DNA from: Klebsiella pneumoniae
GTDB lineage: Bacteria > Pseudomonadota > Gammaproteobacteria > Pseudomonadales > Pseudohongiellaceae
DNA length: 64,000 bases
Reading direction: 5' to 3'
NCBI GenBank assembly: GCA_945877175.1
Contig: CAMCRC010000004.1
Coordinates: 1-64,000 of the forward strand
A model generated the notes under the pieces. That model worked only from the letters and a program-made list of their open reading frames with translations, was not told the origin of the DNA and made no database searches. Made by a program: the position numbers and the translations under genes. Shown in pieces: positions 1 to 11,744 of the stretch (position 1 is its first letter; each line of letters begins with the position of its first letter).

Positions 1-1
1 A

Positions 2-160
2 TCTGAACAGACGGTCCACATCGCGCGGGAAACGGGCATACATTTCTTTGCCGCCGGGCACCATGCAACAGAGCGCTATGGAGTACAGGCAGTCGCCGCA
101 CATCTCGTAGAACGCTTCGGCATTGCCCACGAATTCGTTGATATCGACAACCCGGTGTGA
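2..160 (+). CDS. Nif3-like dinuclear metal center protein, C-terminal fragment (5' truncated by window)
   Basis: Open frame from base 2 reads [52 protein letters not shown], the typical Nif3/YbgI C-terminus (GHHATERYG...FIDIDNPV). Confidence 0.85.
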   Translation, partial: SEQTVHIARETGIHFFAAGHHATERYGVQAVAAHLVERFGIAHEFVDIDNPV

Positions 161-178
161 CCGGGCTGTCGAAAGGAA

Positions 179-2113
179 TCAAATCACTTTTCTTGATCTC
201 AGTAGTTTGATGACCTGACTTACGCATTCATCAATCGCGAGCGCGCCTGTATCCAGGGACAGTGCGGCTTCCGCAGGCGCTTCATAAGGATAGGAGACGC
301 CGGGTACATCGCCATGTCCTGACAATTCCGCGGCCGCGTAAAGTCCGCTGGGATCTCTCTGCCGACAGATGTCCATCGCTGGATTCAAGTACACGATGAT
401 GCAGTTGTCGCTGCCAATCACGCTGATTGCATGTTCGCGGGCGTCTTTGCCCGGCGCCACGAAGGCCGCACAGCAAATAACACCCGAATCGTTGATCAGC
501 TTCGCGATGTGCGCACTGCGCCGCAGGTTCTCGGCTCGTCCAGCCTCGTCATGAGGAAGGTCCTTGCTGATTCCAAGGCGCATGGTCTTGCCATCAAGCA
601 CGGTGCTCACACGGCCCATGTCGAAAAGGCGCCGTTCGAGTGCATGGGCGAGTGTCGTCTTGCCTGCTCCGGAGATGCCGACGAACATGACTGTCACGGG
701 CTTCTGGCCATAGCGGGCGGCGCGTTCATCCCGGGTGACATGTTGCGTGCTGTTGGAAGCTTGAGCCTGAACAGACGATTCGCTGCCAGCAGTGTGAATC
801 ATGCCCGCGCCGACAGTGACATTGGTCAGGCGGTCAATAACGATGAAGGCACCTGTGCTGCGGTTTGCTTCGTAGTTGTCGATGCATACTGTTTTGTCGA
901 CACTGACAGTGCAACGGCCGATCTCGTTCAATTCGAGTGAAGGGGCAGGGGTCTTCTCGAGCGAGTTGACGTCGATTCTATGCTGCAGCGTCGAGACTTT
1001 GCCGCTGACAGTTTTCGTGCCGAGTTTGAAGTCGTAAAGCTTTCCGGGCAGCAATGGCTGTTCGATCATCCATACCAGTGTCGCTTCGAATGTATCGGTC
1101 ACCACGGGGTAATTGTCGCTGTGCACAATCATGTCGCCGCGACTGATATCAATTTCATCTTCCAGCGTCAGTGTCACAGCCATGTCGGTGAATGCTGATT
1201 CAAGTTCTTCGTCATAGGTGACGATGGACTTCACACGGCTGGTCTTCTGCGATGGCAGTACGACTATTTCGTCGCCTTTGCGTACGATGCCCGATGCGAT
1301 AGTGCCGCAGAAACCGCGGAAATTCAGATTGGGGCGATTGACGTACTGAACAGGGAAGCGCAGGTCACGCAGATTGCGGTCTTTGGCAATTTCCACGGCT
1401 TCCAGCTGTGCCATCAGTGTCGGGCCGGAATACCAGGGCATGAATTCGCTGGCATTCACAACATTGTCGCCATTGAGCGCCGACATCGGAATGAACTGGA
1501 AGTCTGCCGGGGCGAGACGCTCGCTGAATTGCAGATAGTCCGCCTTGATGCGCTCGAATACCTCCTGGCTGTAATTGACCAGATCCATCTTGTTGATGGC
1601 CACAAGGATGTGCCGAATGCCGAGCAAGGACGTAATGAAGCTGTGTCGTCGCGTTTGTACCTGCACACCGTGGCGGGCATCGATGAGGATGATGGCGAGG
1701 TCGCACGTAGAAGCACCTGTTGCCATATTGCGGGTGTACTGCTCATGGCCGGGGGTGTCGGCGATGATGAACTTGCGTCGTGACGTGGAAAAGTAGCGGT
1801 AAGCCACATCAATGGTGATGCCCTGTTCGCGCTCCGCCTGCAATCCGTCCACCAGAAGTGCAAGATCGATGGCACCGCCGGTCGTGCCGGATTTCACGCT
1901 GTCCGCCTTGATGGCGCTCAGCTGATCTTCGTAGATCATTTTGGAATCGTGCAGCAGGCGGCCGATTAGCGTGCTCTTGCCATCGTCCACACTGCCGCAG
2001 GTGAGCAGTCTCAGCAATTCCTTGCGCTCGTGCTGGGCCAGATAGGCGTTGATGTCCGTGCTGATGAGATCCGATTGATGTGACATAGATTGGAACCTGG
2101 TTTTCGCGTACAT
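179..2113 (-). CDS. cysNC: Bifunctional sulfate adenylyltransferase subunit 1 / adenylylsulfate kinase (CysNC)
   Basis: N-terminal GTPase motifs ([27 protein letters not shown]) and C-terminal APS kinase with P-loop ([11 protein letters not shown]); next to cysD. Confidence 0.95.
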   Translation of the reverse strand: MYAKTRFQSMSHQSDLISTDINAYLAQHERKELLRLLTCGSVDDGKSTLIGRLLHDSKMIYEDQLSAIKADSVKSGTTGGAIDLALLVDGLQAEREQGITIDVAYRYFSTSRRKFIIADTPGHEQYTRNMATGASTCDLAIILIDARHGVQVQTRRHSFITSLLGIRHILVAINKMDLVNYSQEVFERIKADYLQFSERLAPADFQFIPMSALNGDNVVNASEFMPWYSGPTLMAQLEAVEIAKDRNLRDLRFPVQYVNRPNLNFRGFCGTIASGIVRKGDEIVVLPSQKTSRVKSIVTYDEELESAFTDMAVTLTLEDEIDISRGDMIVHSDNYPVVTDTFEATLVWMIEQPLLPGKLYDFKLGTKTVSGKVSTLQHRIDVNSLEKTPAPSLELNEIGRCTVSVDKTVCIDNYEANRSTGAFIVIDRLTNVTVGAGMIHTAGSESSVQAQASNSTQHVTRDERAARYGQKPVTVMFVGISGAGKTTLAHALERRLFDMGRVSTVLDGKTMRLGISKDLPHDEAGRAENLRRSAHIAKLINDSGVICCAAFVAPGKDAREHAISVIGSDNCIIVYLNPAMDICRQRDPSGLYAAAELSGHGDVPGVSYPYEAPAEAALSLDTGALAIDECVSQVIKLLRSRKVI

Positions 2114-2139
2114 GCCGCAGAGTGTTTGGGAAGCGAGGG

Positions 2140-3045
2140 TTAGAAGTAGCCTTTGCGCTTCTTGTCTTCCATGGAGCCTGCCTTGTCACTGTCGATCAGG
2201 CGGCCTTGTCGTTCCGAGGTGGTCGTCAGCAACATTTCCTGAATGATGTCTGTCAGAGTGGTGGCATTGGATTCCACTGCGCCGGTCAGTGGATAGCAGC
2301 CGAGAGTTCTAAAGCGCACCATCTTGTGCTCAACTTTTCTGCCTTCCAGCGGCATGCGCTCGTCATCCACCATGATATCGACGCCGTCAATGCGAACAAC
2401 CGGTCGCTCTTTCGCAAAGTACAGTGGGACGATATCGATGTTGTTCAGGTAGATGTATTGCCAGATATCCAGTTCAGTCCAGTTGGACAGCGGAAAAACG
2501 CGGATGCTCTCGCCCTTGTTCACTTTGCAATTGTAGATATTCCACAACTCCGGGCGCTGGTTCTTTGGGTCCCAGCCATGATTCTTGTCGCGAAATGAGA
2601 AAACGCGTTCCTTGGCACGCGACTTCTCTTCGTCACGACGGGCTCCCCCAAACGCAGCATCGAACTTGTACTTGCTCAACGCCTGACGCAGGGCTTGTGT
2701 CTTCATGACGTCAGTATGCTTCTCACTCCCATGCGTAAATGGGCCGATTCCTGCGTCCACGCCTTCCTGATTGGTGTGCACAATCAGCTCAAGCCCGAGG
2801 TTCTTTACCAGCTTGTCCCGGAACTCGATCATTTCCCTGAATTTCCAGGTCGTGTCCACGTGCAGGAGCGGGAAGGGAGGCTTGCCTGGATAGAAAGCTT
2901 TCATGGCCAGGTGCAACATGACGGCAGAGTCCTTGCCTATCGAATAGAGCATGACTGGATTGTCGAACTCAGCCGCGACTTCGCGAATGATGTGAATGCT
3001 TTCAGCTTCAAGTTGTTTCAGGTGCGTCAGGTTGTAGTCAGTCAT
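2140..3045 (-). CDS. cysD: Sulfate adenylyltransferase subunit 2
   Basis: [69 protein letters not shown]; ends [23 protein letters not shown]. Confidence 0.97.
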   Translation of the reverse strand: MTDYNLTHLKQLEAESIHIIREVAAEFDNPVMLYSIGKDSAVMLHLAMKAFYPGKPPFPLLHVDTTWKFREMIEFRDKLVKNLGLELIVHTNQEGVDAGIGPFTHGSEKHTDVMKTQALRQALSKYKFDAAFGGARRDEEKSRAKERVFSFRDKNHGWDPKNQRPELWNIYNCKVNKGESIRVFPLSNWTELDIWQYIYLNNIDIVPLYFAKERPVVRIDGVDIMVDDERMPLEGRKVEHKMVRFRTLGCYPLTGAVESNATTLTDIIQEMLLTTTSERQGRLIDSDKAGSMEDKKRKGYF

Positions 3046-3146
3046 CGTGTTTCACTGTTCTAAGTTGGTGTCAGCTCGACATATTTTGCGGCTTTGCACT
3101 GGAGTGTCAGTACTAAGGAGGCTGGTGAGTGAAGTCGCTTGGGCTC

Positions 3147-3593
3147 TTAAAGATAGTCCCTGTCGGACTCTCGGAGTTTCTCCAGGCCGAAACCCTCTGA
3201 AAGTGCTCCGCTCTGGCCCGGCGTCTGCTTGGGTGCATAGTCACGTGGTGCCTGAACATGGGCTTCATCAACAGTCAAGGCACGATTGAACAGGCCGTCG
3301 GAAGCCGCTGGGAGAAGTTGGCTCGCCACGTCTCCTGAGCACAATTCCTGAGCGCCAATGGCCAGGTGCTGATACACATCCCGATAGCTGTCTGTCATTT
3401 GCTGCACAAGACCGGCGGTAGTGCTGAAATGTTCGCTGACCTCTTCCTTGTAGCGGGCATGACTGCGTTGCAGATCCTGCAGTTGTTGCTCCAGCTCGGA
3501 GATTTTTGTCGGACTGGCGTTGATACGACTGGCCAGGAAATACCCGGCGGCCGTGCCAGTCGCCAGACAAATGAAGCCGATTACCCATACCAT
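3147..3593 (-). CDS. zapG: YhcB/DUF1043 family protein (ZapG-like)
   Basis: N-terminal TM (MVWVIGFICLATGTAAGYFLASR) then coiled coil and SEHFSTTAGLVQQMTDSYRDVYQHLAIGAQELC signature; divergent from zapE. The tracked ORF extends upstream; the start is placed at the internal Met. Confidence 0.85.
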   Translation of the reverse strand: MVWVIGFICLATGTAAGYFLASRINASPTKISELEQQLQDLQRSHARYKEEVSEHFSTTAGLVQQMTDSYRDVYQHLAIGAQELCSGDVASQLLPAASDGLFNRALTVDEAHVQAPRDYAPKQTPGQSGALSEGFGLEKLRESDRDYL

Positions 3594-3802
3594 CACTATA
3601 GAATGCCTCTCTTGCGAAGGTCCGTGGCTTGCACGGGTTGAATATCCAAAGTGGCGCAAGTATAGCCTGAGCCGTGTCATGGTGTCAGGGGATTCCGGTC
3701 ACTGGTCGGTGGCTATTGCGGGCGGGCCGTCACGCCTTGCTGGTCTGGCCATGGTTGCTTGCCGTAGAATGCGCAGCCTTTCCAAGCCGGATGAATCTGC
3801 GA

Positions 3803-4930
3803 ATGTCGCACTCTCAAACCCATTCCATGCCGCCAGACGCGCGCTACAGACAAGATGTCGCGCAGGGCATTCTGTTTGAAGATTCCGCGCAGGCCGATGC
3901 CATTGTCCATTTTCAGCGCCTCTACGACGAACTGCTCGCCAGACAAACTGCGGAGTCAACACGCTTTGGCTGGATCAAACGCTCCTTGAATCTGGATGCC
4001 ATCCCTCCAGTCAAGGGCTTGTATATCCATGGCGGCGTAGGGCGTGGCAAAACATATTTGATGGACGTTTTTTTCGAAAGTCTGCCGCTCGAGCGCAAGA
4101 TGAGAACACACTTTCATCGCTTCATGCAGCGTGTGCACGCCGAACTTCAGCGAGTGAAAAGGCAGAAGAATCCATTGGAATCAGTGGCTCGTTCAATTGC
4201 AGGCGATGCAAGAGTGCTCTGCTTTGACGAATTTTTTGTTTCGGATATCGGCGACGCGATGATTCTTGGGGGATTGTTGGCTCACTTGCTGGAAGAGGGT
4301 GTCGTGCTGGTGATGACTTCAAACATCGAGCCCGCCTCCTTGTACCTGAATGGCTTGCAGCGAGAGCGTTTCCTGCCTGCAATTGCTTTGTTGCAGGAGA
4401 ATCTTGATGTAGTGCATCTGGATGGCGGGATTGATTATCGACTTCGAAATCTTCAGCAGGCCAGTATCTACTACTCCCCATTGGGAAGCAGAGCGGAAAA
4501 GGCCATGCAGGATTGTTTCGATCGGCAAGTTTCAGAGCATGCCAGTGTCGCAACGGGGACCAGTGTCGAAGTACTAGGACGACAGATTCCAGTGCGCGCG
4601 CAAAGTGATGACGTGATCTGGTTTGATTTTGCGGATTTGTGCGGCGGGCCACGAAGCGCATATGACTATGTCGAACTCGGCAAGCTGTATCACACGGTGC
4701 TGGTCAGCGATATTCCGCAGCTCAGAAGTGAAAGCGATGACATGGCAAGACGTTTCGTCAGCCTTGTAGACGAGCTCTACGATCGTAACGTCAAGCTGAT
4801 CCTTTCAGCGCAGGTTGAGCTAGCCAGTCTGTATGCCGGCAGTGGACTGGCGTTCGTTTTCGAGCGAACCCGCAGCAGATTGCTGGAAATGCAGTCAGAG
4901 GAGTACCTTGGTCGGCAGCACCGCCCCTAG
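3803..4930 (+). CDS. zapE: Cell division protein ZapE (AFG1-like ATPase)
   Basis: GLYIHGGVGRGKTYLMDVFFESLP Walker A, LCFDEFFVSDIGDAMIL, CGGPRSAYDYVEL; start placed at MSHSQTHSMPPDARYRQ inside the longer ORF. Confidence 0.93.
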   Translation: MSHSQTHSMPPDARYRQDVAQGILFEDSAQADAIVHFQRLYDELLARQTAESTRFGWIKRSLNLDAIPPVKGLYIHGGVGRGKTYLMDVFFESLPLERKMRTHFHRFMQRVHAELQRVKRQKNPLESVARSIAGDARVLCFDEFFVSDIGDAMILGGLLAHLLEEGVVLVMTSNIEPASLYLNGLQRERFLPAIALLQENLDVVHLDGGIDYRLRNLQQASIYYSPLGSRAEKAMQDCFDRQVSEHASVATGTSVEVLGRQIPVRAQSDDVIWFDFADLCGGPRSAYDYVELGKLYHTVLVSDIPQLRSESDDMARRFVSLVDELYDRNVKLILSAQVELASLYAGSGLAFVFERTRSRLLEMQSEEYLGRQHRP

Positions 4931-5064
4931 CGATTACAATGCCCTGCAGGTGCTGCGGGGCCGCAACTTGCAGGGCAACTTGGGGCTATTTAATGCTTGA
5001 ACAATTAAAGTCGCTTCGGTAGTATTCGCGCTCCTTGAAGACAATGCTCCTTTGGTGAAAGTAA

Positions 5065-5493
5065 ATGAAGACCTTTATTGCGAAACCGCAGAATGTTGAA
5101 CACAACTGGCTGCTTCTGGATGCCGAAGGGCAGACCCTGGGTCGCATGGCGGCAGAAATTGCCAGCCGTCTGCGTGGTAAGCACAAGCCTGAATACACTC
5201 CTCACGTTGATACTGGTGACTACATAGTCGTCATCAATGCCGAGAAAGTGGCGGTTACAGGCAACAAGGTGAAGGACAAGATTTACCATTCCCACTCCGC
5301 GTTCCCGGGCGGCCTGAAGTCGATTGCATTCGGCAAACTGGTTGACAAAGCGCCTGAGCGTGTCATCAAGCTGGCTGTCAAGGGCATGCTTCCGCGCACT
5401 CCGCTGGGTCGCGCAATGTTCAAGAAGCTCAAGGTTTATGCCGGCAACGAGCATCCGCATACCGCACAACAGCCCCAAGCGCTGACACTGTAA
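5065..5493 (+). CDS. rplM: 50S ribosomal protein L13
   Basis: [56 protein letters not shown]... Confidence 0.99.
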   Translation: MKTFIAKPQNVEHNWLLLDAEGQTLGRMAAEIASRLRGKHKPEYTPHVDTGDYIVVINAEKVAVTGNKVKDKIYHSHSAFPGGLKSIAFGKLVDKAPERVIKLAVKGMLPRTPLGRAMFKKLKVYAGNEHPHTAQQPQALTL

Positions 5494-5512
5494 CGAGGTT
5501 TATACATACACT

Positions 5513-5905
5513 ATGCCCACGACTCAATATTACGGTACAGGTCGACGCAAGACTGCGACTGCACGTGTGTTCCTGACGAAGGGAACAGGGACAATCACTA
5601 TCAACAAGCGTACGCTGGACAATTTTTTCGGCCGCGAAGTGGCTCGCATGATTGTGCAGCAGCCTCTTGAGCTGGTTGAGCTGAAAGACAAGTTCGATGT
5701 GATGGTCACTGTGAAAGGCGGTGGCAGTTTCGGTCAGGCTGGGGCAATACGTCACGGAATCACACGTGCCCTGATGGAATACGATGGCGAGCTGCGCCCG
5801 ACGCTGCGCAAGGCCGGATTCGTGACACGTGATGCGCGTGCGGTCGAACGTAAGAAAGTTGGCTTGCGCAAAGCCCGCAAGAGGCCACAGTTCTCCAAAC
5901 GTTGA
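5513..5905 (+). CDS. rpsI: 30S ribosomal protein S9
   Basis: [21 protein letters not shown]...[19 protein letters not shown]. Confidence 0.99.
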   Translation: MPTTQYYGTGRRKTATARVFLTKGTGTITINKRTLDNFFGREVARMIVQQPLELVELKDKFDVMVTVKGGGSFGQAGAIRHGITRALMEYDGELRPTLRKAGFVTRDARAVERKKVGLRKARKRPQFSKR

Positions 5906-5966
5906 TTATTGGTTTGCTGCGTTTCTGTTTCGCTTCGAGCAGGACAGAATCAGCAGGGTCGATTAC

Positions 5967-6003
5967 AAAAAGCGCCTGTGCTTCACAGCCCAGGCGTTTT
6001 TTT
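5967..6003 (+). terminator. Rho-independent terminator after rplM-rpsI
   Basis: CGCCTG...CAGGCG stem followed by TTTTTTT. Confidence 0.8.
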
Positions 6004-6023
6004 ATTTCCGAAAATATAAATTT

Positions 6024-6037
6024 CTGATCTAAATCAA
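6024..6037 (+). promoter_or_regulatory. Candidate FNR/Anr-type box upstream of petABC
   Basis: CTGATCTAAATCAA, 9/10 to TTGAT-N4-ATCAA. Confidence 0.35.
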
Positions 6038-6231
6038 AAAGTTGCCTGTGAATTGGCGAGCCGCAGGCTTGAATAAAGTCGGCAGATTCACTACTATCCG
6101 CGGCATTTGCGTAACCGGTCCATGTATCCGCTTCCCCAGGTCTACAGTCCGGCTTTCTTTTCCAAGATCAACTCTGGTTTCCTCTTCACAAGAGAGGATT
6201 CTTAAATTACCAATGCTCAGGAGATAACACG

Positions 6232-6831
6232 GTGAGTGAAGACGGTACTGATTCTGGCCGCAGGCGTTTCTTATTGGGGTCCACCTCGGTAGTCGGTGTT
6301 GCAGGCGTGGTTGCTGCAGCGGTTCCCTTTGTCGGTTCTTGGAGTCCCAGCGCCAAAGCGCGGGCTGCCGGTGCTGCTGTCCGACTGGACATCAGTACAA
6401 TTGAAGAGGGCGGCATTCTCGGGCCGATTCCCGCGTGGCGAGGTCGGCCGATATTCATTGTACGCCGCTCTGCTGAAGCACTTGCGGCATTGCCGGGTCT
6501 CGACGGCACCTTGCAGGATCCTGCGTCTACGCAGCCTGAACAGCCTGAGTACGCTACCAATGCACACCGCTCACGTGAGCCGGAGATTCTGGTGCTGGTA
6601 GGACTTTGTCCCCACTTGTTCTGCTCCCCGACACCGCGGCTTGAATTGCGTGCAGAACCTTTCGACGAGCAATGGAAGGGTGGCTTCTTCTGTCCATGCC
6701 ACGGTTCTCGTTTTGACCTGGCAGGCAGGGTTTATCAGGGCTCACCGGCGTCACGCAATATGCAGGTGCCTCCGTATTTCTACGAGTCCGAGAGTGTTCT
6801 GGTGATTGGTGAAGATGGGGTGAATACATAA
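6232..6831 (+). CDS. petA: Ubiquinol-cytochrome c reductase iron-sulfur (Rieske) subunit
   Basis: Twin-Arg-like GRRRFLLGSTSVVGVAGVVAAAVPF and Rieske motifs (CPHLFC... FCPCHGSRFD). Confidence 0.95.
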   Translation: MSEDGTDSGRRRFLLGSTSVVGVAGVVAAAVPFVGSWSPSAKARAAGAAVRLDISTIEEGGILGPIPAWRGRPIFIVRRSAEALAALPGLDGTLQDPASTQPEQPEYATNAHRSREPEILVLVGLCPHLFCSPTPRLELRAEPFDEQWKGGFFCPCHGSRFDLAGRVYQGSPASRNMQVPPYFYESESVLVIGEDGVNT

Positions 6832-8840
6832 TGAGCACATCGAAAAAGAGTGGCTGGATAATCTCTTCGCTTGTGGGGCTTCGCGACTGGACCAATGATC
6901 GTCTGCCGATCGTTGCCGCGTGGGAGAAGCACATGAGCAAGTACTACGCGCCCAAGAACTTCAACTTCTGGTACTTCTTCGGCGTGTTGTCATTGGTGGT
7001 ACTCGTCCTTCAGCTGGTGACCGGCGTCTGGTTGACAATGAACTACACCAACAGCGCCGAAGCAGCGTTTGCTTCCGTTGAATACATTATGCGAGACGTG
7101 GAGTGGGGATGGCTTCTGCGCTATCTGCATTCCACAGGCGCCTCTGCGTTCTTCGTGGTGGTTTACCTGCACATGTTCCGTGGTCTGATGTACGGCTCCT
7201 ACAAGAAGCCCCGCGAGCTTGTATGGGTGTTTGGCATGGCCATTTACCTTGTGCTCGTGATTGAAGGATTCCTGGGCTACGTGCTTCCCTGGGGTCAAAT
7301 GTCCTACTGGGGAGCCAACGTAATTGTGTCACTGGTGGGCGCGATTCCGGTGATCGGGGAAGATCTGCTGGTCTGGGTGCGCGGTGACTACCTGATATCC
7401 GGTGCTACACTGAATCGATTCTTCGCACTGCACGTCGTGGCGCTTCCAATCGTTCTGCTGGCCTTGGTGGTTCTGCACTTGCTGGCACTGCACGAAGTGG
7501 GTTCCAACAACCCGGATGGCATCGAAATCAAGAAGAACAAAGGTCCGGATGGTGTTCCGCTAGACGGCATTCCGTTCCATCCCTACTACACAGTACATGA
7601 CCTCATGGGCATTACTGTATTCCTGTTCGTGTTCTGCTTCGTCGTATTCTTCGTCCCGGAGATGGGTGGGTACTTCCTCGAGCACGCGAACTTCCAGGAA
7701 GCGGATCCTCTCAAGACTCCGGAACACGTTCCTCCTGTCTGGTACTACACGCCCTTCTACTCGATGCTGCGAGCCGTCACTGTTCCGCTTCTGGGCATTG
7801 ATGCGAAGTTCTGGGGACTGATCGTGATGTTTGGTGCAATCGCCATTCTGTTCGTGGTGCCCTGGCTGGATCGCAGCCCCGTTAAGTCCATGCGCTACAA
7901 GGGCTGGGGCAGCCGCATAGCGCTGCTGGCATTCACAGTATCCTTCATTATCCTGGGCGTACTGGGCACGCTGTCAGTCAGTCCTGCGCGCACATTGCTG
8001 GCTCAGATCATGACTGTGGTCTACTTCGGCTTCTTCTTCCTCATGCCGTGGTACACGGCGAAAGAGAAGACGTTCCCCGAGCCGCTGCGTGTTACTGGGC
8101 GCTGGATTACGTGGAAGCAGCTGGTACTCAGCATCGGGCTCCTCGCCGTTCTGGTCTTCCTGCCCTTGAAGGCAGTTGGTGCCGAGTCCTCTGTACCTCT
8201 TGATCATGTCGAAGTTGATGTGAAAGATCAGGACTCCCTGCAGAATGGTTTCAAGTACTACATGAGCTACTGTTCTTCGTGCCATTCACTTCAGTACGCA
8301 CGTTACGAGCGCACTGCAAATGACCTGGGTATCCCCAATGACGTGATTCTGGATAGCGTGATTTTCAACGAACACCAGATCGGTGATCTGATGGAAAACT
8401 CCATGTCCACAGATAACGCCAAGAACTGGTTTGGTGCAGCTCCACCCGATCTGACACTGATCGGGCGCGTGCGCAGCCCAGAGTGGCTATACACCTATCT
8501 GCGTACGTTTTACGCTGACTCTTCTCGGCCGTGGGGCGTAAACAACGTGGTATTCCCCAATGTTGGTATGCCAAATGTTCTCCATGAACTGCAGGGTGAC
8601 GTGGTGTGTGCGGGCGGTGACATGGCGCATTGCGAACTTGAGCACGTGGATGGCACGGGCAGCATGACGCCCGAAGAGTTCGATAACACGGTGGCGGACA
8701 TCGTCAATTTCCTCTACTACATCGGCGAGCCCGTGCGTGCACAGCGCGAATACATGGGTTTCTTCGTACTGGGGTTCCTGGCAATTCTGTTCGTGTTCAC
8801 TTCGCTTCTGAATCGCGAGTACTGGAAAAAGATACATTGA
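6831..8840 (+). CDS. Fused cytochrome b / cytochrome c1 of the bc1 complex
   Basis: Continuous 669-aa ORF: cytochrome b ([23 protein letters not shown] ... [17 protein letters not shown] ... [14 protein letters not shown]), then [24 protein letters not shown], then cytochrome c1 ([26 protein letters not shown] ... C-terminal TM). Confidence 0.95.
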   Translation: MSTSKKSGWIISSLVGLRDWTNDRLPIVAAWEKHMSKYYAPKNFNFWYFFGVLSLVVLVLQLVTGVWLTMNYTNSAEAAFASVEYIMRDVEWGWLLRYLHSTGASAFFVVVYLHMFRGLMYGSYKKPRELVWVFGMAIYLVLVIEGFLGYVLPWGQMSYWGANVIVSLVGAIPVIGEDLLVWVRGDYLISGATLNRFFALHVVALPIVLLALVVLHLLALHEVGSNNPDGIEIKKNKGPDGVPLDGIPFHPYYTVHDLMGITVFLFVFCFVVFFVPEMGGYFLEHANFQEADPLKTPEHVPPVWYYTPFYSMLRAVTVPLLGIDAKFWGLIVMFGAIAILFVVPWLDRSPVKSMRYKGWGSRIALLAFTVSFIILGVLGTLSVSPARTLLAQIMTVVYFGFFFLMPWYTAKEKTFPEPLRVTGRWITWKQLVLSIGLLAVLVFLPLKAVGAESSVPLDHVEVDVKDQDSLQNGFKYYMSYCSSCHSLQYARYERTANDLGIPNDVILDSVIFNEHQIGDLMENSMSTDNAKNWFGAAPPDLTLIGRVRSPEWLYTYLRTFYADSSRPWGVNNVVFPNVGMPNVLHELQGDVVCAGGDMAHCELEHVDGTGSMTPEEFDNTVADIVNFLYYIGEPVRAQREYMGFFVLGFLAILFVFTSLLNREYWKKIH

Positions 8841-8883
8841 TCCGGATTCCGGCTCAGAACTGATCCAAGAGCAGAGGTTTTAC

Positions 8884-9516
8884 ATGGGTGTGGTAGCCAA
8901 GCGTTCTTCAATGACGTTTTATTCCGATGGTGCGAGTCAGTACAGTCACCGAGTGCGGATTGTGCTGGCCGAGAAAGGGGTCACTGTCGAGACTATCGAC
9001 GTGGACCCTGAAAAGAAGCCGGAGGATCTTTCGTCACTGAATCCATACAACACGCTGCCTACACTGGTAGACCGTGATCTTGTGCTGTATGAAGCCAATA
9101 TCATGATGGAGTATCTGGATGAGCGGTTTCCACACCCACCGCTCTTTCCAGTTTACCCTGTTGCCCGAGCTCAGAGCCGGCTGTGGATGTACCGCATCCA
9201 GCGAGACTGGTGTGCGCTGGTAGACTTCATAATGTCGAGCAAGGGGACCGCAGCAGAATTGGATAAAGCTCGAAAGGAACTCCGAGAGAGCCTGATTTCC
9301 ATTGCCCCCATTTTTTCCGAAAAGCCTTACTTCATGAGCGATGAATTCACGATTGTGGATTGTTGCGTCACTCCGATTCTTTGGCGACTCCCAGCGATGG
9401 GAATTGAGCTTGCCGAGACGAAGGCACTGCAACCACTGCTGGAATACCGTGCCCGGCTATTCACCCGCGATTCGGTTCGCGCCAGCCTGTCAGAGCAGGA
9501 AAGGGAAATGCTTTGA
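8884..9516 (+). CDS. sspA: Stringent starvation protein A (GST-fold)
   Basis: [78 protein letters not shown]; followed by sspB. Confidence 0.95.
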   Translation: MGVVAKRSSMTFYSDGASQYSHRVRIVLAEKGVTVETIDVDPEKKPEDLSSLNPYNTLPTLVDRDLVLYEANIMMEYLDERFPHPPLFPVYPVARAQSRLWMYRIQRDWCALVDFIMSSKGTAAELDKARKELRESLISIAPIFSEKPYFMSDEFTIVDCCVTPILWRLPAMGIELAETKALQPLLEYRARLFTRDSVRASLSEQEREML

Positions 9517-9570
9517 TGGATCGAGCGCGCCAGTGCTGATCGATGCTCCGGCGTTCGTTTACTCACAACG

Positions 9571-9999
9571 GTGCGCAGCATGACTATGACTTCCAGCCGT
9601 CCCTACATTATCAGGGCTCTCTATGAGTGGATCCTGGAGAACTCTTGTACGCCTTATATTCTGGTCAATGCCTTCGGTCATGGTGTTCAGGTGCCACAGG
9701 AGCATGTGAAGGACGGCCAGATTATCCTCAATATATCGCCGTCAGCAGTACAGGGCTTGTTCATCAAGGACGAAGCTCTGGAATTCAGTGGTCGTTTTGC
9801 GGGGATACCTACACCCGTCTATGTGCCAATAGGAGCTGTGATGGGCATTTATGCCCGTGAGAATGGACAGGGGATGGTTTTTGATCCGGAGAAGCCGCAG
9901 CCCCCGTCACCGAAGGCGCCGCAGGCAGTAGTTGATCTCGGGTCCAAACCTGCAGGGAAAGGAAAACTCAGCAGGCCGTCACTACGCGTGGTGAAATAG
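9571..9999 (+). CDS. sspB: ClpXP protease specificity-enhancing factor SspB
   Basis: SSRPYIIRALYEWILENSCTPYILVNAFGHGVQVPQEHVKDGQIILNISPSAVQ; downstream of sspA. Confidence 0.95.
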   Translation: MRSMTMTSSRPYIIRALYEWILENSCTPYILVNAFGHGVQVPQEHVKDGQIILNISPSAVQGLFIKDEALEFSGRFAGIPTPVYVPIGAVMGIYARENGQGMVFDPEKPQPPSPKAPQAVVDLGSKPAGKGKLSRPSLRVVK

Positions 10000-10023
10000 G
10001 CTGCCGCGCAAACACCGGCAGCC
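9999..10023. terminator. Hairpin between convergent sspB and dolP
   Basis: GGCTGCCG-CGCAAACAC-CGGCAGCC perfect 8-bp stem in the convergent intergenic gap; no strong T tract. Confidence 0.5.
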
Positions 10024-10039
10024 TTGACGATCAGCAATT

Positions 10040-11241
<1,202 letters not shown>

Positions 11242-11301
11242 TTACTGCAATTTGATGAACTGTACATGAATGCCGGCCCGGTGGCGCGAAGCATTGTTGA
11301 A

Positions 11302-11694
11302 TCAGCCATCCGTCATGGTAAATGCGGCACGTATCCAGTCGAATTGCAGACTCCCGTTACTCGAATCAGGTGCAATTCCAAGGACATCGAAGCGGCATGG
11401 GAGGCGGTTAGCCATTCCGGAACGCTGCAAGTAAAACTGGGCGGTACGCTGCAGCTTTCTCCGCTTTCGCCAGTCCACTGTTTCAGCGGCATTGCCATAA
11501 AGCGATGAGCGCCGGAAGCGAACTTCCACAAAGACAAGGGTGCCTTTGTTGTGCATGACCAGGTCGATCTCACCGAGTTTGCACTGGAAATTGCGACAGA
11601 CCAACGTCAGTCCCTGACGAAGCAAAAAGTTGGCAGCTTCATTTTCCAGCGCCTCTCCGAAAGCGCGTTTGCCGCCGCGGGCGGGTTTTGCCAT
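11302..11694 (-). CDS. yraN: YraN family (UPF0102) putative endonuclease
   Basis: G...FGEALENEAANFLLRQGLTLVCRNFQCKLGEIDLVMHNKGTLVFVEVRFR. Confidence 0.92.
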   Translation of the reverse strand: MAKPARGGKRAFGEALENEAANFLLRQGLTLVCRNFQCKLGEIDLVMHNKGTLVFVEVRFRRSSLYGNAAETVDWRKRRKLQRTAQFYLQRSGMANRLPCRFDVLGIAPDSSNGSLQFDWIRAAFTMTDG

Positions 11695-11744
11695 GGTGTG
11701 TCACTCCCGAGTTGGTTGGAAGTCATCACAATTATAGGCAGAGA

